Source: Methanosarcina sp. ERenArc_MAG2 (GTDB taxonomy: Archaea; Halobacteriota; Methanosarcinia; Methanosarcinales; Methanosarcinaceae). From it: a stretch of 64,000 bases of DNA. Below are positions 51,188 through 60,341 of this stretch, piece by piece. Location of the stretch: NCBI GenBank assembly GCA_023955635.1, contig JAMXHR010000010.1:62001-126000 (forward strand). The letters run 5' to 3'. The translations under genes and the position numbers were made by a program. Position 1 is the stretch's first letter. Each line of letters begins with the position of its first letter. A model generated the notes under the pieces. The model ran no database searches and was not told the origin of the DNA. It saw only the letters and a list, made by a program, of their open reading frames with translations.

Positions 51188-51823
51188 TTAATCAATAAAC
51201 CCTTCTGATGAATCGATAAACGCCTCTAATTTTCTTCGCACCTCATCTAAATCGTGTTTTCCCTCCATGCGCCACACCTCAAGTTCTTCAAAATCGTATA
51301 ATATAGACAGTGGTAACGTATTTTTATCGTATTTGTTTTTTATTTCAGGGTAATTTTCTACGCTTACAACTTCGACAAACAAGGCGTTGTTAAATTTTGG
51401 TTCTGCCAGCAGCAGGTTGCGCATGAAAAATATTAAATCCTGGCTGTCCTTGTTGTTGATGGTTTTTATATTTATACGATATACCAATTTGTTGACATAG
51501 TACGAAAACAACAAACGTTGCAAGACGGTGTTTATTGTCTCATCAGGGTGGATTTTCGCTTCATTGAGTCTGTCATGAAGATCTTGAGTGATCCTCACAT
51601 TTTCCGTAGTATGCGAGAGCTCGGGAAACCTCCGCTTCCTGTCGTTAATGACAAACCAGTAGTCACTGTTTTCATGTATAAGTTGACAGGTATCATCGTA
51701 TCGCGCCAATAATTTTGTAATTATTGCGCCCTTTGACTCCCACCCAATATCACTATCTCTATCTCTGCAAAAGTCGAGCGCTTCGTACAGCTCGGCACTG
51801 ATTTTAATGGTTTTGGTTTCCAT
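51188..51823 (-). CDS. Tandem ribbon-helix-helix protein with thioredoxin-like C-terminal domain (211 aa)
   Basis: Residues 1-45 (KTIKISAELYEALDFCRDRD, then KGAIITKLLARY) and residues 73-108 (TENVRITQDLHDRLNEAKIH, then NTVLQRLLFSY) each look like a ribbon-helix-helix DNA-binding unit. Residues 145-205 (NALFVEVVSVENYPEIKNKY, then LPLSILYDFEELEVWRMEGK) follow the strand-helix-strand pattern and cis-Pro region of thioredoxin folds, but no CxxC is present. A tandem RHH would bind DNA as a pseudo-dimer. Both domain calls come from pattern, not from a search. The gene stands alone. Confidence 0.6.
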   Translation of the reverse strand: METKTIKISAELYEALDFCRDRDSDIGWESKGAIITKLLARYDDTCQLIHENSDYWFVINDRKRRFPELSHTTENVRITQDLHDRLNEAKIHPDETINTVLQRLLFSYYVNKLVYRINIKTINNKDSQDLIFFMRNLLLAEPKFNNALFVEVVSVENYPEIKNKYDKNTLPLSILYDFEELEVWRMEGKHDLDEVRRKLEAFIDSSEGFID

Positions 51824-52064
51824 GGATGCACCTCAATCTGGAGCATACATCTGGTTAATATATAAATAATGTTCGCCGTGGCACTCAAGTGGGCTCCTCG
51901 TAAATGCTGCATGCTCATTGGGCTTTGTTGCAAAAAGACTCTTTCTATAAGGATTTGTCCCGGCGTCCGATAAAAAGGCTTCCTGATTTAAGACCTGTGG
52001 ACCAGCAAATTACAAGTAAACTCAAGAAAGTCTTATTTAACAGAACCCCTTATTTGCAGAGGTC
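51824..52064. other. Divergent intergenic region
   Basis: It contains the promoters of the RHH gene (TATATAAATAATG near 51859) and of the EamA gene. I see no further structure. Confidence 0.3.
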
Positions 52065-52949
52065 ATGGAGCCACAGTACATAAAAGCAAATCTCCAGGTA
52101 GTTGCTGCATCCATTATTTACGGGTTTGCAGGAATTTTTTCTTATATATAAAAAATATGGCTCCGGGACCTGTGGTTTTTTACCAGCAGCTGTTAGGTTT
52201 TCTTGCCCTTGCAGTTTATCTTACAGCGACAGGAAAGCTCTCAGGAATCAGGCTCAGGGGAAAGAGAAAAGCCTTGATGCTTCTTGGGGCCTGGCATGCA
52301 GGCGTAATGCTCTCTTATTATACAGCTGTGAGCTTTACGAATGTCTCTATATCGGTACTTCTGCTTTATACCGCTCCGCTTTACGTTTTGCTTATTGCCC
52401 CCATCTTTCTGAAAGAAAAACCCGGTGGAAAGAGCCTTGTTGCCCTTATCATTTCCCTTGTGGGCGTGGTAATTGTAATCGGGCCGGAAAACTTTTTTAT
52501 AAGCCAGGCAGGATTTGAGCCCGGATATCTATTTGGAGTGTTGATGGGGCTTTTTGCAGGCTTTTTTACGCCTGTATTATAATGACATCCCGCTACCTCA
52601 GGGATGAATATTCGGGCCTTGAACAGCTTTTTATCTCAACCGGCGTGACAGTTGTGCTTTTACTCCCCTTTGTAAAGCAGGCATCTGCGGCCTCTCTGAT
52701 TGAAAATATGCCTGTTCTCCTGTTTCTCGGCTTAATGATCACCTCTGTGGGTTCAATTCTTTACTTTACAGGGCTCATGCATGTTAAAGCTCATAATGCA
52801 AGCATAATTTCCCTCCTTGAACCGGTAAGTGCGATTTTTTTGCGTATGTCCTCTTAAAAGACCCTGTTTCTGCTGAAACTCTGATCGGCTGCATTCTGAT
52901 TCTTTCAAGTTCCCTTCTTGTGAGCCTGGAAGATGAGAGCAAAACCTGA
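52065..52949 (+). CDS. EamA/DMT-family transporter (frame broken three times)
   Basis: A ten-helix drug/metabolite exporter of about 296 residues, split into pieces. The ATG at 52065 (MEPQYIKANLQVVAASIIYG) follows AGAGGTC. Breaks occur at T6 52135-52140, T6 52562-52567 and T7 52835-52841; each needs exactly one more T. The joined protein has EamA hallmarks: YTAVSFTNVSISVLLLYTAP with FLKEKPGGKSLVALIISLVG at the end of the first half, and HVKAHNASIISLLEPVSAIF with LLKDPVSAETLIGCILILSS at the end of the second. Substrate unknown. Three same-direction breaks in one gene point to sequence error. Confidence 0.88.
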
Positions 52950-53351
52950 AGCAAACCTCCCTTCAAGGAAAGAAAAACCGAAAAGCCGGATCTCACCGAA
53001 ATTAGGGAGAAATTGAGGTGAAAACCGCGTAAAGTAAATAGCTTGAAGTTATGAAGAGTTGGTGTAAAGAAAACAAGGAAAATGTAATAATAAACCAAAA
53101 ACCGTCAACTCTAACAAAGTATCTTCTTCAAATTCAAGAGATAATTTTCCAACCAGAAAATCATTTAATAACAATCACACAGTTATGAAGTTGAATATGT
53201 CTCATAAGTACGTTTTCCAGACTTGGATAAATTTTTAAATTTTCAGCAAATATGTGAAACATACTTTTCCCATACAGGCTGAAACGGATACATTTTGATG
53301 TCGAGTCTGGAATACAGGGAGCGAAACTTTCAATCTTAATCGGAACGATCC
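52950..53351. other. Gene-free stretch
   Basis: I see no gene, repeat or RNA structure between the EamA gene and the DUF2227 gene. Confidence 0.3.
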
Positions 53352-53738
53352 TTGATAGAAATGCCTAACGCCGAAACTCATGAGAAAATTGGTTTGGGAA
53401 TTCTTTGCTTAGGAGTTCCCTGTTTAGTATTTAAAAGTGACCTATCTAGTTTATATCTGTTTATGATTTCTGCGGAATTCTGGATAGGTACTTACTATGT
53501 AAATCCTGACTTAGATACAAATAGTAGATGTCGTAAGAGGTGGAGATGCCTAAAGTTTATCTGGAAATCTTTTAAACATCGAGGAGTATTACATGACCCG
53601 TATCTTTGGATTACTATATTTTTTGTTGCTAAGGAACTGGATTTAGAAATCTGGGTAATTGGAATAGTTGCTTCCTCTTTAATTCACATTTTGACTGATA
53701 TGATAGGAGATAAAACTCGCAGAATATGTCAAGGATAA
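53352..53738 (+). CDS. DUF2227 putative metal-binding membrane protein (128 aa)
   Basis: The start ETHEKIGLGILCLGVPCLVF carries the conserved His; NPDLDTNSRCRKRWRCLKFI has the paired Asp residues and FKHRGVLHDPYL the HRG-H motif. These are the metal-ligand candidates of the DUF2227/membrane-bound hydrolase group. Three hydrophobic segments are present. The end (DMIGDKTRRICQG) may be out of frame: with one base added, YVKDNFLNAKELTVCFLPID follows to a stop at 53796. Function not known. Confidence 0.72.
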   Translation: MIEMPNAETHEKIGLGILCLGVPCLVFKSDLSSLYLFMISAEFWIGTYYVNPDLDTNSRCRKRWRCLKFIWKSFKHRGVLHDPYLWITIFFVAKELDLEIWVIGIVASSLIHILTDMIGDKTRRICQG

Positions 53739-53999
53739 TTTTCTTAATGCAAAAGAATTAACAGTTTGTTTTCTACCAATAGATTTATTGTTTTAAAACC
53801 CACTTTTGATAGTAGCATATATTTTATAACAAATGAATGGGCTTCAAGCTTCTGTTTGTTTTATACTATTCAAAGTTCTATCGTATGTTTTTTGAGTTTA
53901 GACACTTTTCATTTTCTTTTTCAGTCAGGGTTTAGTTTTGTTTTTACTCAAAATAAGCCTGATACTTTCTCTGTTTATTGTTTCAAATCCTTCTTTTAT

Positions 54000-54251
54000 C
54001 TGACTTTCCGCAGATGTCCTTTCAATTTTCATAATCTTTCCTGCTATCGTTTTTTCTGAAAACCGACTTGGTTACTCAAAATGTGTTTTTGAATTTTTTC
54101 CAAAACTTTCGACCTTTTGCCTTCATTTAGGACTTATAGCAGCCATTTTCTTAAGCTTCAGTAAAGATAATAACTGCAAATTTTCGAATATTTCTCCAAA
54201 AACGATAACAGGAAAAATGTTATTTTTTTGAAGACATCTGCGGAAAGTCAG
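54000..54251. mobile_element. 252-bp MITE with 19-bp inverted repeats and 6-bp target duplication
   Basis: The ends CTGACTTTCCGCAGATGTC are perfectly inverted. TTTTAT lies directly on both sides (53994-53999 and 54252-54257). A second inner inverted pair, CCTGCTATCGTTTTT at ~54040 and its near-complement at ~54198, is present. Removing the element and one TTTTAT restores the IS630 reading CEEMRIKEGFETINRES. It codes for nothing. Confidence 0.85.
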
Positions 54252-54529
54252 TTTTATTCTCATTTCCTCACAAAGCAATGCAAGCGACCATCTCTTTCTT
54301 CCTTCAGGAGGCTGAGTACATGCTTGAGCTATTATTTCTGCAATATGCTTTTCACTGTATTTTTCAGGTTGACCTGGTCTTGGTTTATCCACCAACGCAC
54401 TTTGGAGATCTTCTTCAAGGTATCGTTTCCTTATTCTTAAAGCAGTGCTCCTGCCAACAACCAATGTTTTGGCGATCTCAGTGTCTCCTTTCCCCTGATA
54501 TGCCAGTAGTAGAATACGTTCTCTGGTAA

Positions 54530-55819
54530 GTATTCGTAACAAAATAGATTGAGTATTTTTTTATATAAGTTAATCCTATTTGGTCTATATGCTTGAGGAA
54601 ATTATTTCCAAAAAATATAACTTGCTAAAACCTTTTCTTGATGAAAAAAGCAAACGTTTATTTGCAGCTGCAGAAGCGCTTAGTATTGGCAAAGGCAACA
54701 TCAGCATAGTTTCTCGTGCAACTGGTATTTCTGAAAATACAATTAAAAAAGGTTGCACTGAACTGGAAAGTGGCAAATCTCTTTCTGATGATAAAATACG
54801 TGCTCCTGGAGGAGGTCGTAAAAAGATTGTTGAGAAAGACCCTACTCTTTTGTCCGATCTTGAGGCACTTATTGAACCAACAAGTCGTGGGGATCCGGAA
54901 TCTCCTTTACTCTGGACTTGTAAAAGTCTTCGAAATATAGCAGGGGAACTTCAGAATATCGGACATAAAGTAAGCCATACAAGAGTTGCGGATATGCTTC
55001 ACATGCTTGGTTACAGTTTACAAGCGAATAAGAAAACCATAGAAGGAACTGAGCATCCTGATCGTGACAAACAATTTGAGCATATAAGTGAAAAATGTAA
55101 AATATTTCAAGGTGAACATCAGCCTGTAATCTCAGTAGATACTAAAAAGAAAGAGTTAATCGGAAATTTCAAGAATGTTGGCCGTGAATTGCGTCCAAAA
55201 AAGATCCAATACTTGTCAATGTATATGATTTTAAGGATAAAGAACTGGGAAAGGTAAATCCATATGGGGTATACGACATTGCTAATAATGAGGGATGGGT
55301 AAACGTCGGCATAGATCATGATACAGCGTCTTTTGCAGTTGAAAGTATACGTAGATGGTGGAATCTAATGGGGTGTAAATCATATCCTGATGCAAAAAAA
55401 CTTTTAATTACTGCAGATTGTGGGGGAAGCAATGGATCAAGAGTAAAATTGTGGAAAACAGAATTACAAAAATTAACGGATGAAATCGGATTGGAGATTT
55501 CGGTTTGTCACTTTCCTCCAGGTACAAGTAAATGGAATAAAATAGAGCATAGACTATTTTCTCAGATTACTCTTAATTGGAGAGGAAAACCACTAACAAG
55601 CTATGAAGTAGTTGTAAACCTTATTGCAGCAACAACTACATCAAAAGGGCTTGAAGTAAAATGCATGTTAGACACGAATAAGTATCCAACAGGAATTAAA
55701 ATCGAAAAAAAACAGGTTGAAAAATTGGGCATTATACTTGATGAGTTTCACGGAGAATGGAATTACACATTCAAACCAAAGAATGGAGTGAGTTAATTAA
55801 ATTATTTTGTGACGAGCCC
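54530..55819 (+). mobile_element. ISAzo13-family insertion sequence, type A copy 3 (1290 bp)
   Basis: Inverted orientation relative to copies 1 and 2. Target duplication TAA at 54527-54529 and 55820-55822, inside the IS630 relic. It is one base shorter than copy 1 because of A6 instead of A7 at 55197-55202. Confidence 0.92.
54580..55796 (+). CDS. ISAzo13-family transposase, type A, frame broken
   Basis: The N-terminal 210 residues equal those of copy 1; after GRELRPKK the frame is lost because the A7 run of copy 1 is A6 here. The catalytic remainder (KKLLITADCGGSNGSR, HFPPGTSKWNKIEHR) continues in another frame to 55796. The nearly identical copies elsewhere show that a single missing A is the only damage. 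Confidence 0.9.
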
Positions 55820-55870
55820 TAAGAGATCTTGCATTTTTCTTTCCTTTTTTTATAAAGTTTGTAAGGAATT

Positions 55871-56600
55871 TTAATTCACTTTTTTTAGTTTAATATTTAA
55901 CATAAGATATAAAAGGAACTTCAGTTATATAAGCGACTCACAATTAAGTTGCCAGGACACTAGTATTATTTCCTCAGTTAAATTCCCTGCCCATTGGTTC
56001 AAAACTGACTCATGCTTTATTTTAGGGTTCTCCAAAATCAGTGTGTAAACTGAGGATTAAAAATGCTTATTTTAGGTAATAGACATATAAACAGAGTTCT
56101 TCCAATAAAAGTACATTTTTAAAGTCCAATTTTGAGAGAAATAAACCCGATTGAGCTTTAAAAGTAATATGTGGGTGGGATTAGAGCTCTATTTTTTGAC
56201 AAATCATATTTTTTTGCAATTATGGCAACAGACTCCGTTTTCTGTTTTACAAAATTACATTTTGAAAATAAGGGACAATATAATCTTAAAATAAATAATA
56301 AGAAGATTTAGTTCTTTTAATTAGAAATAAATTCTTAATAATCTGTACTTTTATTGGGGAAGCACTAGCACCACATCTAATCTACTAAATAAGGCTTATT
56401 GACCCTTAAAAAATGAATCCTTTTTTGAGGACCCTATCAATTTCTTAAATCCATTTAATCCATGACTTATCGGTTAAGCTCCGAAATATGTGGCATAGAA
56501 TGTCAAGCTGTAATAATTTGATAATCTTTGAGTACGAAGTGTACACCGGATTTAAATTGTCAATTCTTTAAAAGGAGTTGTGAGGGGAATGGAAATCCAC
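55871..56600. other. Gene-free AT-rich stretch
   Basis: No frame, repeat or RNA structure that I can defend. ATCGGTTAAG near 56469 weakly recalls the motif of 3564-3596. Confidence 0.3.
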
Positions 56601-58695
56601 TCACAGAGGTCCGGCGTATTTACTCATAATGTCTTCCATCAAAGTAAGCCCTCCACTAAACTCTGCGTAACTGTGCTCAAGTACAACACGGTCATATGAT
56701 GGGAATGAAACCGTCGATGTATGGCATTGGGCATTGTTAACTAAATATAGTTAACTCGTTATTTCTATATTTCATTAAGAGAATAACTGAGTACTTTAGC
56801 ATTTCAAGACTCTTAGTATAACACTTTGTCTTTCTTCTCAATCTTGCCAGAAAGTGCCTAAATATGCTGTTATACCCTTCAACAGTGTACGTTTCTGCTT
56901 TTGATTGAGTATGAATTTTATCTGGAACGAACTCTGCATATGCCCTCCAGTGATCTGTCATCACTTCTCCAATCTCTTTCTTCTCTAATTTTTCCCAGAG
57001 TAGTTGTCCAGTTTCCGTTCCTCTGCTGCCAAAAGAGCAGTTGATGAACTTTTTCCCAACTCTATCAACAGCAATCCAGATCCAGCAATATTTTTTTGTT
57101 ACCGATGTAAGTGTGCATCTCATCCATTTCAACAATAGATATCTCATTTTCGCTTTTTAGTTCTTCTAACTCCTGACCAAATTTCTTTATCCATTTTTGG
57201 ATAGAAACATGACTTACTCCCAAAAAACGCCCTATTGACCGAAATCCTAATCCTTCAAGATAGAGTTGTAAAGCCTGTCTCTTAACAGATGCGGAACTAG
57301 CAGTTGATTTTAGCTCTACTGAATAATTATATCCACAATCAGAGCATTTGTAGCGTTGACGGCCATTAACTTTACCATTCTTATTATGATCGAGACTCTT
57401 ACATCTTGGGCAGTTCATCAAGAGATATAAGTTCTCATAATATATATCAGTATTTAGATACCAATGCCTGGCATTGAATTCAGGACGGGTTATATTACTT
57501 TCGAGAGAACTTGCAAGCAGAAATAAGAAATTCCTGTCTTTTAAATTCTGCCGAATCCTGTACGCGTCTACTTCATAATTTATTTCAGGCCAGGCCGGAG
57601 TTTCAAGGCTGGTTGTTAACTCCTCATTTATTAATTTACGGGCTTCCTCGGGTGGATTATCCATTATCTGGACAATTTCAGGCAGATATCCCATCTCATT
57701 TGCAAGGTATTTTGTGATGCTTACAGCCGAATTACTGTCGGCAACAACCGCAAGATAAGGATGTGGTCTGACGATCAAAAGTATATCGCCAATGTATTCT
57801 GCAAATCTGTATGCCCGCCTTTCCTCTTTAACAATCAGATTTTCGATAACGGCTACTGAGACATCTAGCCTTTCTCCGAGGACTCTCAGGAACTCTACGG
57901 TTTGCTTGGGTCCTATCGGCACACCTGGGAAGGAGATGTAGGGAGTGTCGAACTTTTCTTCCAGTTTCTTTGCCGTTTTATGTCCAATCCAGGATGATAG
58001 GACAATATTATATTCAGCAGCCGGAATTTTTTCAGATTCTCAAGAGTGTCAAACTCTCCTATTATCAGATTCGGCTTTAAGCCTATTTTTTCAAGAAGCG
58101 TTTTTATCTCTCTTGCCTCCCCTTTCCAGAATATATGCTGAGAAGGAACTATTCCGAATACGTTCACCAATCCTTTCTCTTTTGGAGTCTTTTCGAGAAA
58201 CTGATCGATTACAGCATTGAAAAAATGCTCATAGCCATCGTATGAAGTTCCTGCAAATCCGGAGGTATTCACATGTATGATTGGAATGTCGGGGTTCTTT
58301 TCCTTAAACGCTCTGACAACGGATCCCACATCATCTCCAATAAGTGAAGGGACGCAGCCGGAGATGACTGCCAACAAATCCCCATTTACAAGTTCTGCCG
58401 TTGACTCAATAAGATTTGCAAGTTTTTTCTCACCGCCGAAAATCACATGCTCCTCAACTAAAGAGGAACATGGGGTGCTTGTTCCGCCGTAGGGACCTCC
58501 GGCATTCTGGCCGCCTCCGTAAAATTGGTCGAAGAGTTGTCCGATTCCACATCCTGCCCCGGAATGAAGTATAGGAACAACTCCAAATATGCCAACGGCA
58601 GTTGAATATGCCCCTCCGAACGCACAGGAATAACGCGGTGCTTCGATGGCACCTGAAATAAGATTAGTTGGTTGTAAAGATTCACCTGTTACCAT
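56601..58695 (-). CDS. Nitrogenase component-1-like K subunit, interrupted by IS1
   Basis: The start at 58695 (MVTGESLQPTNLISGAIEAP) lies behind AGGTGT. The protein has the cysteine pattern of NifK/NifN-type subunits: RYSCAFGGAYS, HSGAGCGIGQLFD, TSTPCSSLVEEHVIFGGEKK and AVISGCVPSLIGDDV. The frame breaks in the T6 run at 58027-58032 (plus strand); one base gives AAEYNIVLSSWIGHKTAKKL and GVPIGPKQTVEFLRVLGERL. At EFNA the IS1 element 56730-57468 intervenes. Beyond it the tail TVSFPSYDRVVLEHSYAEFS to MSKYAGPL ends at 56601. It pairs with the D-like gene just upstream. Reaction unknown. Confidence 0.82.
56730..57468 (-). mobile_element. IS1-family insertion sequence (739 bp)
   Basis: The ends GGCATTGTTAACTAAATA and, inverted, GGCATTGGTATCTAAATA match imperfectly. 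The 8-bp duplication TGGCATTG lies at 56722-56729 and 57469-57476. It is inserted near the 3' end of the nitrogenase-like K gene. Confidence 0.9.
56737..57418 (-). CDS. IS1-family transposase (two-frame)
   Basis: The first part starts at MNCPRCKSLDHNKNGKVNGR with a zinc finger (CxxC ... YKCSDCGYNY), a helix-turn-helix (FRSIGRFLGVSHVSIQKWIK) and the catalytic EMDEMHTYIG. The second part (CWIWIAVDRVGKKFINCSFG, VMTDHWRAYAEFVP, YTVEGYNSIFRHFLARLRRK) is in another frame beyond an A7 run near 57090. IS1 enzymes are normally made by a -1 ribosomal shift at an A run, so this break may be programmed. Confidence 0.85.
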
Positions 58696-58708
58696 GATTA
58701 CACCTGGT

Positions 58709-60243
58709 TTAGTCCTCTGCTTTAAGATAATACAGCGAATTCGGCTGTTTGTACCACCAGTCTTTGTATGTACTTCTGGTCTTTTCAAGCATAGTTCTCT
58801 GATATGAATGACTTTTCAATGACTGCAAAAGGAAATTTCCAAATGCGATAGCTCCTGTATAGCCACTCTGGGCACTCCAGGGATGTGCATCCGACCTTAA
58901 GGGCACCCACACCTTTATCGCGCTTAAACGCGCCTCCCTGAAACGGACAGGTCATTGCAATATCGGGGTTCCGCTGATTTGTTATGTGTGTCTGCTCTGC
59001 AGCCTGGAATGTATTTACCAGGATGTCAAAGTCGCCTATCTGGGCGAGCAACTTCTCCAGGTCCTGAAGGATCAGGTTGTCAAAGTCCTGGCACATCGCA
59101 GCTGAGGATTTAAGGCCAAGTTCGTCAAAGTACGGTATCTGTGCCAGAAGTCTTCCCTGGCCAAGCGCACCCAGCACTTCTACCTTTTCTCCATTGCCTT
59201 TGAAGTTTTCAAATTCATGTCTGATTGCTTTCAGTTTAGGAAGCCACTTTTTATGTTCTTCTTCGATAAGGGCTTCTACTTCCTTTTCTTTTCCAGTGTG
59301 TTTTGCAATCGTCCTTAGCCACTCATCAGTATTGGCAATTCCCATGGGGGAGGGATAGAGGAAATAAGGAACTCCGTATTCCTGTTCAAGCCCGCGTGCG
59401 AGATAGTCAGTGTAAGTGGGACAGATGGGCGCTGTAACTGCAGCTTCTGAGAGCGTCTCAAGCTGTTCCACCGATGCAAATTCAGGGATGAAGTTAACTC
59501 TCAGACCAACCTTCCCAAGCAGGCGTTTTATCTCCAGTCTGTCCTGCCAGGTGTACGAGAGCATACTCGCTACATTTATGAGATCCTTCTGTTTCTTTTC
59601 CGGCTTTTTGACAAGATATTTTAAGACCGCGTGCCAGAAAGCATCGTAGCCGGTCTGGACAAGTTTTGAACGTGAGCCTTCACAATGGATAGGGACTATT
59701 GTTGCCTTTACCTGAGGCTGGTATTTTGCAACAACGCCTTCGATGTCCTCTCCAATTATTCCTTAAGTACAGGATGTAAGTATAAAGATCGCTTTTGGGT
59801 TGTACCGTTTTTCAACTTCGATTATTGCTTCACCAAGTTTGTCACCGGCACCGTAAACTACGTCCTTTTCCCCAAGATTTGTCGTAACCCAGTGGAGATC
59901 AAAATTAGCAGGACAGCCAAGTTCAACAGGCACATGCCGATAGAGTTCACGGTAGCCGAGTGCTGCAGACGAGCAGCCTACAGGTGCATGATATATAGCT
60001 ACAGCATCGCGTATTGTTCCAATCCTTTGAAAGATAGAAGTTCAGAACACAACCGCTTGACTGCTGAAAATTACGCTCTCTTTGTCTCAGGCAGCCTGAA
60101 CGGGCTTCTTTTGCAAGATCGCTTGCTTTTCCGTACCAGACATTTATACCGTTTGCCCTTTGTTCCCTGTTGGGACATGTAGCCCGTGATAGGTCGATTC
60201 TTTCCTCGATCAGTTCATTTTCAGTAAGTTCTGTTCCTGACAT
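58709..60243 (-). pseudogene. Nitrogenase component-1-like D subunit with in-frame stop and frame breaks
   Basis: The start at 60243 gives ERIDLSRATCPNREQRANGI and LRQRERNFQQSSGCVLNFYL. After a frame change near 60030 it continues IRDAVAIYHAPVGCSSAALG, ELGCPANFDLHWVTTNLGEK and KAIFILTSCT, all typical of D-type subunits. A TAA at 59763-59765 then stands in the conserved SCTxGIIGEDIEG motif. The frame stays open to CPFQGGAFKRDK, changes again near 58915 and ends SAQSGYTGAIAFGNFLLQSL to NSLYYLKAED. The stop codon is not explained by homopolymer error. Possible relatives are NifD, AnfD/VnfD or the methylthio-alkane-reductase-type proteins; I cannot choose. Confidence 0.78.
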
Positions 60244-60341
60244 TAATATTACTCCGTAAGAGACCTTTTTTCTGAATGAATTCGTCTCTGGTAAGTTCTG
60301 CTCTTGGCATCACTTCCTTCATTCAACATTGATAGATATAT

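Larger units (their letters stand above)
53860..55870 (-). pseudogene. IS630-family transposase relic carrying two insertions
   Basis: Reading leftward, KKNARSLTRERILLLAYQGK begins beyond the ISAzo13 copy (about 55850) and continues after it with TEIAKTLVVGRSTALRIRKR, LVDKPRPGQPEKYSEKHIAE and GRKRWSLALLCEEMRIK, the IS630 helix-turn-helix half. It is interrupted by a 252-bp MITE. On the far side EGFETINRESIRLILSKNK resumes in frame, then decays after KTKP. The DDE half is missing or unrecognisable. Confidence 0.75.

Noticed and set aside
59763..59765. Recoded stop (pyrrolysine or selenocysteine) in the nitrogenase-like gene
   Set aside because: The codon is TAA. Methanosarcina recodes TAG for pyrrolysine, and TGA is the selenocysteine codon; TAA is neither.
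58709..60243. A Ni-sirohydrochlorin reductive cyclase component (CfbD)
   Set aside because: CfbD is a single short component-1 homologue, whereas here two different full-length D- and K-type subunits stand side by side.
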